The notes beneath the pieces were generated by a model, which saw only the letters and a list, made by a program, of their open reading frames with translations, did not search any database and was not told where the DNA came from. This document shows positions 53,787 to 64,000 of a stretch of DNA of 64,000 nt, piece by piece. The position numbers and the translations under genes were made by a program. The stretch covers positions 62,001-126,000 of the forward strand of contig JAZARR010000021.1 of NCBI GenBank assembly GCA_037389465.1, given 5' to 3'. Positions within the stretch are counted from its first letter, which is position 1, and every line of letters starts with the position of its first letter. Source of the stretch: Baylisascaris procyonis. Taxonomy: Eukaryota > Nematoda > Chromadorea > Rhabditida > Ascarididae.

Positions 53787-55164
53787 CAACTGCGGAATAT
53801 ATCTTCAGGTAATTTTTTCAAAACAAACATATGAAGCTCTTAATCACAACTTTTCACCCCCAGGATCCCCTATAACAGAAGGACGGATATTGTTAGCTTT
53901 AAAGGTTATGGACGATGGATGTTTGCAAAGTCTAAAAAGCACCACTTTAGATCATCGATCGCAAATCGCAACAATTTCTTATCGATGTTCATATTTGTAT
54001 TCTTTTTCTTCGCCTCTACAATAAAATAACCCATCATAGCTATCGTAAGCGACGATTACAAAAAGTTACGGTAATGTTCTCAATGAGTAGACCTTACATT
54101 TGGACAATATACATTTCATTTTCTTACAACTTACAGGGGATTAAATAAAATTTATTACATTCACGAATCAGTTAAATAAAAAGTGCTGTAGTTGCCAATT
54201 GCTATTCGATCAGTCAAAGTCTATTCAATTTCTTTTAGATATCACCTGCATATTGCTACTGCCTAAAGTTTTCCATCATCAAGTCTTTTAGTCTTAACGA
54301 ATTCACTAATTGTGCCGACGATTACTGAAGATTAGCAGACCGACAACTTGCATCTCTAATTAGTTACAAAATACTTTTTATTTGCTTTTTGCATCAAAAT
54401 ATTTTAACACCAAAACTCGAGTTGAAAATATTCGGCGATGAATGAAAGAGAAGAGAACCGGAAACGACGAAAGTCGATTGAATCTGCAATCGACTATCGG
54501 CTGAATGGAATTGTTCCCTCGGCTACTACCATCACCCTCCCACCTTACCCCTTCAGGCATTATCTCGAATTTCGCCGATTCTCTCCTCTCTCCCTTAGGT
54601 CCCACTTTGTGTGACGATCAGAGAATGTAAAATAGATTATTCAAAAAAAAAACTGAAAATATAAATGCACACCTGTTGAGGTACATTAATGCATCCGATA
54701 TGATAGCCAAATTGAAACGATCCTCCAATAGTCGATGCGAATACAGCCAATAAAAGGGCTCCAGTATAACCACCCTAAAAAAGTTATTTTAAACAAAACA
54801 GTGAAGGAACATGAAAGAAATTGAGATGATCCATTCATTGTTCAACAGATATTGTTGCACTTAGCTGAAAACAACAGATATAAAAGGCAATACAATGCAA
54901 TTAGAAAAAAATACTTGTTATGGATTATAAGTTGGTTCCTTCTGCTCGAGAACAGATATCGTAAGCTAACAATTACAAACCCAGGTGTTCGTTCTCGTGT
55001 AAGTTTCAAAACTTTACATGACATATATGATTGCAGACTTTCTTTGATTTTATCAGCAGGCTTCCTCTCATTTGGGAATGATCTTTCCTAAAATTTTTAC
55101 GTTTCTTTCACAGTAAAGAGAGAAAGAAGCTGGACATGCATAAAAGATAAGAATAATTCGCTTC

Positions 55165-55253
<89 letters not shown>

Positions 55254-57541
55254 ATCGTTCCCACAATAAATCTGTTTTCAGTCAAAACGAATGCAAAAGA
55301 AATAGTAAATCATTTATCACAGATTGAGAGTGTTTACCGAATGAAAAATGAGATATAACGCTGCAAAATGAAAACAACATAAGTGCAATGAACAGCCGTC
55401 TGGCAATAATCGAATACACCAACTATGATATACGAGATCATCTCAACAATTCTCTCATAAACTGTTACTTCGCTTCTTAGATGATAAATTATTGTGCTGC
55501 AATATGTGCATCAAAGATCCCATCACGAATGCCTTCCTTTCATTTATAGAGAAGAATTACTGAACGACGAGAATGAGATCATAGTTCACCAAGATTGTTA
55601 TTGTAAAGCGGAAGAGAAGTTGTTCGCAGGGATATATTTATCGAACCATGATAAGCTGATTAAACTATGATAAGCTGATTAAACTATAAGATCCTCTCTG
55701 ATTTTAATTTCGAAATTAATAAAAAAAAACTTCTAAAAAATTCCGAACATTAGTGAAACTTGGGTATCCAACTAAATCAGAATTGGATTGACATGCTAGG
55801 ATCGCAGAAAAATACCACCAAAAGTGATTTGGAGGAATAAAAAATTTTTTTCGGTCGCATTTCGCAAATAGAAGAATAAAATTGGGTCATTAATTTTATA
55901 ACAATTTTCATTGAAACTGTCGAATCGAGAGATCAAGAAACACACACATTTGAATGAATACATTAAAAGTTATGATATCGTTACGATTCAATCTCGAAAA
56001 TTTTTTAAAACTCTTGCATAAATATTGTAATATATAAATGCAATCGTTGGCTGCATTTACCTATGGCCTCATTATGCTGGATAGAGGTGAAATTAAACTA
56101 CACAAGCAGGTAAGGAATATTAGTGCTAAAACCCCCCTCCCGATCCTGAATTGAAGAACTTCTCCTTACTCCTTCTCTCTCCCCCCCCCCCCTATACCCA
56201 CTCTTCATTATTTCCACCAAAGCAGCATTTCGAGAATGCAAACAAGCATAATGAAGAGTTTCTAGATGTGATCAGTAAAGATGATTCATTAAGAAATTTT
56301 TTAAACGAGAATGAATATCGGAAATGAATAAAAATAAGAAAAATGAAAATAAATGCAAAACGTGGGCAAATATATTTTGCTAATGAATATTTTAAAAAAT
56401 GCATTAAGTAATTTTAAATCCTTTTTTGAATTTAAATAAATTTCAGTAATCAATTCGATTATCCAAAACATCAGAAAAGATGCAATATTAATATAAAAAG
56501 AACTTAAAAGATGCAATAGATATGATTAGAAAAAGTTTATAAAAATATTAAAATTCAAAAAATTATAAAAATTTCTCGAAAAAAAAATATTCCCCATTAT
56601 ATTAAGAATTTATTGACAGCCTTGAGGGACTGAGAAACAAAATTGAAAAAAAAAAACACTTTCCCCAAGAAAAAAGATTAACTTCACGAAATGTTCGAAA
56701 AAGAAAATATTCGTGCACAAATCCAATAATGTCCCTTCCGAGTGAAAATCAATCCCATTTGTCTGTTAATGCAAATATTTTTGGACCGCTTATTATGATG
56801 AAACAACGCCGCGTTAATGTTGCATAAAGAAATATCGTAGTCTTAAAAATATAGCCCCTCCCCTTAGAAGATGTATATAAATTAGGAATTAATGTAAAAG
56901 GTAGTAAAATATTGCACAATAAAATCAAATGAATGATCTTCAGATGTTGCCAGATTCCAAACATTCCAACAAAAACTCAAACTTCGCCACCATTTGTTGC
57001 TTCATATTTCATAGTTGTCATGATTGATTATCTTCCTAATAATTTACTCTTCACTACAAAATTTGAAAGTACTGAAATCGCCTATAAACCAGATATCAAG
57101 CAACAAGAAACTATTCACTGTTTTCCTTCGATCTATATGAGGAACGAGTTGCAGAATACAATACCCTCAGTTGGGGGGTATATAGTGCCAAATCGATATA
57201 AATGAAGGTCTCTCTACTTTGTGCCAAAAGATATGGATGAAAACTTGTATATTAACTGGCAATTTGCAGACAGAAGGGGAAAAAAACGAATAAGATATAA
57301 AAGTGTTGCTCTCCCAAAAGATATGCAAATTCAGCATTTCTTTGAATGAATAAACAGAGACCGAAGTTCTTTTTGATCTACTTATTGACCATTGTTGCTA
57401 TTATTGATCAACTCGTTTCCTAGCCCCACCTCAACTACCCAAAGAAATCAGATGATACCACACCTGGAGTCGAGTATCCGATGAACGTTTCTCTTGTAGA
57501 GCTTTCGATTCGTCAGTAATATCGTATCTATGAGACGGCAT
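46615..57541 (-). CDS. GLUT/SLC2-type facilitated glucose transporter
   Basis: Eleven exons (minus): 57541-57464, 54774-54673, 53545-53463, 52702-52497, 51793-51623, 50934-50798, 50360-50088, 49604-49506, 48675-48588, 47809-47682, 46782-46615. Every join keeps phase; the product is 510 aa (family about 490-510) with 12 expected membrane spans in the plasma membrane. Signature motifs in order: GGSFQFGYHIG in span 1, DRLGRK between spans 2 and 3, YLTEISPVNLRGA after span 4, CVESPK before the central loop (normally PESPR), QQFSGIN in span 7, FGRR between spans 8 and 9, GPGSIPWF in span 10, and VPETKGRS after span 12. These are class I GLUT features, closest in type to nematode FGT-1. The first extracellular loop lacks an N-x-S/T site, which class I transporters usually have. 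The 26-residue exon 1 has no homology that I can use; it was chosen for ATG, donor and phase. Introns hold three (TA)n runs. Confidence 0.95.
47483..47571. repeat. About 22-bp minisatellite, 4 imperfect copies
   Basis: Diverged units of the form TTAGCATGACCTTNGGTAG repeat four times just downstream of GLUT exon 10 (in the last intron). Confidence 0.7.
52929..52976. repeat. (TA)n microsatellite
   Basis: A pure TA run of 24 units in GLUT intron 3. Confidence 0.97.
53734..53783. repeat. (TA)n microsatellite
   Basis: A pure TA run of about 25 units in GLUT intron 2. Confidence 0.97.
55166..55249. repeat. (TA)n microsatellite
   Basis: A pure TA run of about 42 units in GLUT intron 1; it generates an Ile-Tyr repeat ORF that is not a gene. 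Confidence 0.97.
55649..55686 (+). promoter_or_regulatory. Duplicated 19-bp unit with paired TGATAAG sites
   Basis: Two perfect copies (55649-55667 and 55668-55686) of ATGATAAGCTGATTAAACT lie in GLUT intron 1. Each holds TGATAAG, the preferred site of nematode intestinal GATA factors (ELT-2 type). Regulatory use is inferred. Confidence 0.4.
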
Positions 57542-57583
57542 TTCGTATAACGCAATGAATGCAGTTCGATGAAACAAGTGATG

Positions 57584-57677
57584 CTTATCTAGGCAGCAAC
57601 AAGCAGCACCTCAACTCGACGATGTGTGATGAGGGGGAGGAACGAAGGAGCTGACGCAGAAACACGATTGCTTATCT
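57584..57677 (-). promoter_or_regulatory. Two AGATAAG sites upstream of the GLUT start
   Basis: Identical AGATAAG motifs read on the minus strand at 57590-57584 and 57677-57671, 43 and 130 bp upstream of the ATG. A related CGATAAG is at about 57761. They fit GATA-factor binding, so intestinal expression is plausible for a sugar transporter; this is inference. Confidence 0.4.
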
Positions 57678-58681
57678 ATGCCCAGCCTTCCCATTGAATC
57701 GACGCTAACTTCATATTCACTCATCCTCCCCACATGATGGGATCTCTCATCCATACTTATCGCACTTCTTCAACACTCTCCAAGCAAGCACATATCACTT
57801 TCACACTCTTTCTTTTTTTAGCTCAGTATATCAATGAATGATATCTGATAGGCAGTCATAAGGGCAGCAATTCGCTACGAAATTTGCATTCCCTCACTCA
57901 TAATTCCCTCCCCCCCTCCCCCAACCTAAATCAAAATAAAAAGCAAACGCCAAATATAAACGTGAATGATGCAAATCGCATCACATTCTATTTTTTTTTT
58001 TTTCTTTAATGGTCGTAGAAGCCAGTGCATAATGAGTGTGCTTTTATGCCTAACAGCTATGATCCTTGATGCCTAGAAGTCTATTACGAAACTGGTATGT
58101 TGTTAGATGCGTTTTCCGACGATTTTCAAACAAAGATGATAGAGGGATGGATGGGTCATTTAAAGTGGAAAAACATCTAAAATTTATTTATTTAATTATT
58201 TATTTTATTTTAATATATTATTATGTAATCATCCTATAAAATTTCTGGTCACGAAACAATTATTGCAACTCAGATCTAAGATTCTCAAATTTGAACAACA
58301 TGAAATATTTGAAGCGTAAATATCGGCTAATCAAACTTCTTTTACAGTGAAGACAGAATATTCCTTATAAGCAAATCACTTAATGCAGCTCTTTTTTTAT
58401 TTATAAAGTCTCAAAAAGAAAGATCGAAAAATTTTGAACCTCACAGAAAATATTTTTCTTTCAAATAAGCTGCACCAATAAAAATAAAAAAATAATAAAA
58501 ATATATCGTAAGTGAAGTACAGTTAATATAAATAATACTTGAGACATCAGGTACTCTATGAGATAAATATACTTGGATAATATTTGAGATAGGAACCAGA
58601 TGCTCTCTTCATTCCCGAATGGCTATCATATCAGATGCAAAATCGATGAAAAACTATCAATAAGGATCTTCATTCCTGGTC

Positions 58682-58918
58682 ATGATCCAATCACCTTCCT
58701 CATTTCTTTTCCATAATCATATTATACATTCATATCAATTCGGTTACCGTACAACTTCAAATAGAACCTCTAGGGCTAATAATGTTCCAATATTTACGGA
58801 AGATTCGAGATTACTGCGATGTGTTCCCTTCCACAAAAAACCAACTCGAAGTCTCATCAAGTGGCTCTCATATCCAAATGACGTTGAAGTGAAAAAATGT
58901 CGCTGCGTATCTCAATAA
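58682..58918 (+). CDS. Possible C-terminal exon of a cystine-knot secreted protein
   Basis: The last third of this frame reads LLRCVPFHKKPTRSLIKW, then 9 residues, then VKKCRCVSQ and a stop. The C-V-P start and terminal C-x-C resemble the end of TGF-beta and PDGF/VEGF cystine-knot factors. The Cys spacing (27) is shorter than the 32-34 usual there, and only one Cys precedes VP. The upstream part is low complexity, and a possible acceptor (CAAATAG) ends near 58764. No earlier exon or signal peptide joins to it. A chance ORF remains likely. Confidence 0.2.
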   Translation: MIQSPSSFLFHNHIIHSYQFGYRTTSNRTSRANNVPIFTEDSRLLRCVPFHKKPTRSLIKWLSYPNDVEVKKCRCVSQ

Positions 58919-61734
58919 CTCTTACATCGTACACATTCACGTTTTTGGCATCGAATTTTTCTCTGTGCGCAAACATATCTCACTCGATCTTTACGAATGT
59001 AGTCAAACAATTACCGTATAAGCTCGAAAAGAACCCCACCCAAGACTAAGAATTTTTGCATGATATTTTAACGAGTTTATTATGAGAAAATATGTCAAAA
59101 GTCTAAAAAATTTACAAGCACGACAATAGTAAAAATGCTTCAAAAATATGAAAATATATCATTTTTTGAGTTTTTTGATCGATAGGAAAGAAGGATTCAA
59201 TGAAAGGGGAAAAGAATGAAGTGTAGGTGAGGGCGAAAGGGGACTATTTCACACCGGAAACTGTAAGTAGAAATTTCTAGTTAAGTGGCAAAGTGAAATA
59301 ACTGAAGATGATTTCCTTGTTACAATTCCTAATCTACGCTAGTATTCCAGAAATGAATCCCATAATGAAAAGCCAAATAAATCCTCCAGGATAAAAGAAA
59401 TTTCTTCGAAAAAAAAAAGATCGTTAAGCACTTTAAAAAAAATTTTTGCCACTTTTTTCTCATTTGTTTTTCTCTGTCAGATATTGGAAATAATAAAATA
59501 TCAATGCGAACAATTGAAATTAGTAAAATTCGAAAGAATAAAAAATTCAAATTATTTGGAAAATATTTATTCCTCATTTCCAATATGAATATTCGAAATG
59601 AAAAAGAAGAATATCGTAAATAAAGAAAAATTTCTTTCCAAAATCTGATTGAAAATCAAAAAAAAAAGTGCGAAATTCCAATACGACTCTCTCACTCAGC
59701 GAAAATATTATCATTGGTGATTGCAGTTTTTAAAGCTTGCTGATTGGCAAGCAAAAAAAAAAAACAACTGTTTCAGTTATGACGTCAATTTGAGACGCTC
59801 GCGAAATGAAACAGTACTTTTACGACATAAGCCCAGGGGTTTTAAAAAATTGAACGAGAAGTGATTAATGATGAGCAAAGATGTATTTTACAAAACTTTA
59901 AAATGTCCAAATTTAGCTACCAAAAATGAACTATGACCTTTTAACTAGAATTTCGAATATTCATTAATGTAACTACTGTTAAAGAGAATATTGAAAAAAT
60001 TTGCATATTTGTATGGTATAATTTATGGCTGAAATATATACGCACATCCGAAAGAACGGAACAATGATCAATATTCGTTTTCAGTTAAAAATTTATTTAT
60101 GACTCAGACATAGCCGAGTGAAAAAAGATTTCTGAACACAAAGTATACTGCAATTTTAAATATCTGCAAGAGTATAGAAATTATAAATACTCGTAATGTG
60201 AGCGAAACGCGACCAATTAGAATAAATTTGGCTACCGACACCGAAGGGAACCGGAAAAAAAAAATTCGGTTGCAGACACCGATGTCAATTGGAACAGAAT
60301 TACGTTATGGTCACCAATGGCAATTGGAATGTGCACATCAGCTAATTTAATCCAATTTATTTATAGATTATGAGCATTAAATTTCCAGCAAAAGGTTTTG
60401 TACCCCATAATTCAAACTACTGAAAAGAGATATACAGATAGCGATGTATAATATATACGTGAACTTCTATAGACGCATTGTTGACATAATAGAGTTGCTG
60501 CCAAAATTTGCAAAAGAGAGCTTAGAAAAATTACAACGAAAAAGAGTTAATAAAAATTTAAAAATGAAATTAATAAAAAGGTGAGTAATTGATCGTTAAA
60601 AATATGAAGCAATAAGCACAGACTGCAATATTCATTGCAATGACATTGCAATAGCTACTGCAAAAAGATATTGCAACGATTCATAAATTCAACAAATCCC
60701 ATGACTAAATTGCCTTTGCAAGCATATTTTTCATGCAAACGAATGCAATGAGATGTCACAAGTGCAAAATTGCCTTGTGGGCATTCCGATTTAAATAAGA
60801 CACTTCAGCTTGAGGCATATTCGATGCACAAGTGCATGTATGCCATCTTCGATTGAATTCACCACAAAACCCTTTTCGACGCATTCCCTTGCTTTCACTC
60901 ACTTATAAACCCCTTCTCATCGCCAATGTTTGTTGAACAATTCAGGACTGCTTGCTGATCCAACACTCGATCCCCCTCCCCCCTCCTTAGTCGGAAACAA
61001 TCTCCACACCCCATAATCTCCGACGACTACTGACACAGACCAAATGTTCTCATGGATAGCACCTTCACCCGTTCATTCCCATGGGTAATCCAAGGAAACA
61101 TTTGGGCACTTCTGGTACTCACATCGACTCACTAACTTATGAAGCAACGATTAGTGAAAATACAATATAATACTACTTTTACTATTATTCAGTTATTATA
61201 AATGCAAAATTGTGAAAAGGTAAATTGACAGCCGTGTGTCAACTAAATAAACGGTTCACTAATTGCATTTCGCATTTTTTTGCAATTCTTTGCTTAGCTC
61301 ATATTGCATCTCTTGTACTTTATCCTACTCTTCTTTCTTTTACTCACTGTATTGGTAGCTTCCTTAGTTCGTTGTGAATAAAAGTATGAATAAAGGTAGA
61401 AGGCTTTCTTAGATAGCGATATTATATCAAATAATATGTATATTTGCGTTAAACTTTAAATTGAAATATCTTTAAAAGCGCAACATTTGATTAAATTCAA
61501 GACAAAAACAGCTGCACACCAATTCCATTAAAAATAGTGTTGTCTATGAGCCAATATTCAGCAGATACCACTTAATACCTTCATACATGAAAAAAACAAT
61601 TTGTTGTTTCGATTTTTTAGGTGTCCCCTTCATTTAAGAATGCTTGGTTTCATTATTAAGGATGGAAAGTGGGTGAATGGGGATGAACAGAAAGGAAGAA
61701 AGGAATGAAGGGGCACATTTTTAGTTTTTTTTTG

Positions 61735-61737
<3 letters not shown>

Positions 61738-61778
<41 letters not shown>
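61738..61778. repeat. (TA)n microsatellite
   Basis: A pure TA run of about 20 units in intergenic DNA. Confidence 0.97.
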
Positions 61779-61781
<3 letters not shown>

Positions 61782-63011
61782 GCTTGATCGAAATAGTTTT
61801 CAAATCTGGCATATTGCCAAAGATCATTTTTAATAATGCAATTTTAGAAAACTTGAGGGGCAAAAGTGTTCAATGACTTAAAGAAAAAACAGTTAAAAAT
61901 AGCAAAGATTTCCCCTGCAAAGATTTATCTTTGAAATTTCTTCACAATTTCTAATAGTTGTAATTCATCGATTCCCCCAGTCTTTTTCTGCCAATAGATA
62001 AGACTTTCAATTATTTCAAATATTTATTTGTCCACTCAAAATAAAATTTTTATTGAAAATTTCAAAATTTATAACCCTCTCTCTCTCCATTCCATTCAAT
62101 TGCAAAGAATGCATTCAAGTTGGAATAAGTTTGCAGTATGCATTCACATTCATTTCGAAACCAGATGAATGCAAAAAAAAAAAACATTATTTTATTGCGT
62201 CATGCTAGCATACGTCATCGAAGCTAAACGATCTTCTCCTCTCATACATCACTTTCAGCGCACACCGCAACATTCCACTCTATTTCATGGTCACAACAAA
62301 TATTTTAAAAAAAATAAAAAATAAAATGTGTTCCCTCTGAATTTTTTTTTTCCATTAGAAATCATAAATCAATTGCAACTATGAAATAATGCAACTCGAA
62401 AAATATAAATAAATTTTCAAAAAAATATTCAACAATTAATTTTATAGAAAATACTGTAAGTTGGAAAATATGAGAAATAAAAAAAATTAAAGACGTCCCG
62501 TAGTTTAAAAGTTTTTTTCACAATGAGATAAATCCATTCATCAATACCAAGCTTATGCTTATATTCATATGAAAATGAAACTATTCATTACAATAATTAG
62601 CGAGAAAAGTGTTTTTTTTTTGTTAAATTTCAATGCTGAAATAAACGGTCAAATTTGATCAATGATTTTGAATTTCAATAGGGAAAATAAAAGAAAAGTG
62701 GAAAAAATATTAGAATAATTGTTGAAAAATGTCAGAAATGAAAAACTATCAACGCTACTGGTTTAGTCTTAATGCGATCAAACGCAAATCGATAATTAGA
62801 TGTTTTTTGACATTCTCCTTCGTAACGAATCTGAATGAGAGAACTTGCAATAAACTAAACTTTTGTTTTTGGTGCTCCTACTTCCTGTGATATAGTCTCT
62901 TTCCGGCTCCGGAGATCTTTTAACGTTCCGCTTTCCGATTCAGTGACTTGCCCTTTTGCGGATCATCCCTAATCCTCACGATCCACTATGAACATATCTG
63001 ACACATTTATG

Positions 63012-63133
<122 letters not shown>

Positions 63134-64000
63134 CGCAGTCTTGCCTGCCATCCCCTCCTCCTTTTGGGCTCAATAAAGTGGTGAATTTCTGCAAATTCTT
63201 TTTTTTTTCAGTAGGACAATTCATCAAATCGGTTGCCAATTTTATTAAAAAAAAAAAACGTATATTTTCCCATCAAATCGTTTTTGGATGATTAATACCA
63301 ATCACTATCCAACTTTCCTATTCGAAATTCCTAACATTTTCAATAATCTCATAATAAACAAATCTCACGTATAAATTTTAATCCACCTAAATCATAACTC
63401 AATAAGATTTTCACCTCGAAGTATATTTAAATTAATGAGGTATAACTTATTACTAGATGTGCAAAATAAAGCATTCCCATTCCATTCTCTCTCGAAATCA
63501 ATCAATTCGCATTCATTCGTCTCAAATAATATCTCTATTCATCCAAAAATAGACTGTGACCCGCCGCACATCGTGCCTTTCAATGAAAAATCAATCGTTT
63601 AACGCATAAAGCTTCCGCATTTCCATTGCCCTTTCTTTTTTGCCTCAATCGATATATTCCCACATCCATATAAATATGTAAATTAAACAACATTTGAGCT
63701 ATATGCAAATGAGCGAAAATTAATCGATCAGAATAAATGAATAAAAATATTTTTTCGAGTATTTCACCAATATTAATGAATAAATATTTCGTTGAAGGTG
63801 TTTTCTTTAGTGCAATAAAAGATACCGACTCGATCCTAGACGAGTTGTAGAGATAAACAAATGTGGGAGGGGTTGGGGAGGGAGAGAAGGGAAAATTTTT
63901 TGCCCTTTTTCTTGAGTAAATAATACCACTAGTTAATAGCACTAATCAGCAATCTCTATAGAGTGTTTACTTTACTGCTTCATGATTGCTAAACATTGCT

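Noticed and set aside
58041..58085. Signal-peptide-like ORF MSVLLCLTAMILDA
   Set aside because: It ends in TAG without a splice donor before it, so it cannot join the cystine-knot-like exon.
63580..63942. 120-codon minus-strand ORF
   Set aside because: AT-biased composition, no domain and no supporting splice or start context.

Overview
The window looks like nematode nuclear DNA. It is AT-rich, its genes are split into many short exons, and several start codons lie 4 to 24 nt downstream of good 3' splice-acceptor sequences, as expected for spliced-leader trans-splicing. The encoded families (torsin, RNase H2 subunit C, RCL1, a GLUT-type sugar transporter) are metazoan. The species cannot be named from the sequence. 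Every confidently built gene is on the minus strand, and exon joins below were checked by hand for reading phase.

Region 1 (1-19689) is one uninterrupted satellite array: 240 head-to-tail copies of an 82-bp unit plus a 12-bp stub. Only eleven variant units were seen before the degenerate last copy. The array continues off the left edge of the window. It stops 130 bp from exon 6 of a torsin gene that is transcribed towards it.

Region 2 (19768-24555) is the 5' two thirds of that torsin: signal anchor, luminal cysteines, Walker A and Walker B. The sensor-1 and C-terminal exons are not present. Either they lie beyond a satellite-filled intron of at least 19.8 kb, or the gene is truncated. A 36-nt intron followed by a stop and an overlapping AATAAA just before the array allows the second reading.

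Region 3 (26444-31615) holds RNASEH2C (three exons) and, 86 nt upstream of its acceptor, an unidentified five-exon gene. The two could form an operon, overlap, or splice in frame into one fusion protein. The surrounding introns hold tRNA-like/SINE material, a duplicated splice donor and a GC-rich island.

Region 4 (34702-40801) is a complete nine-exon RCL1 gene (379 aa), a ribosome-biogenesis factor. Region 5 (40802-46614) is mostly AT-rich intergenic DNA with a non-LTR reverse-transcriptase relic, a tRNA-like segment and one unexplained ORF.

Region 6 (46615-57541) is a complete eleven-exon GLUT-type transporter (510 aa) with GATA-type sites near its start and in intron 1. Region 7 (57542-64000) is intergenic, with long (TA)n tracts and one weak plus-strand cystine-knot-like exon. 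The genes have unrelated housekeeping or physiological roles (ER AAA+ ATPase, ribonucleotide removal, 18S rRNA maturation, hexose transport), and only the RNASEH2C pair is spaced like an operon.
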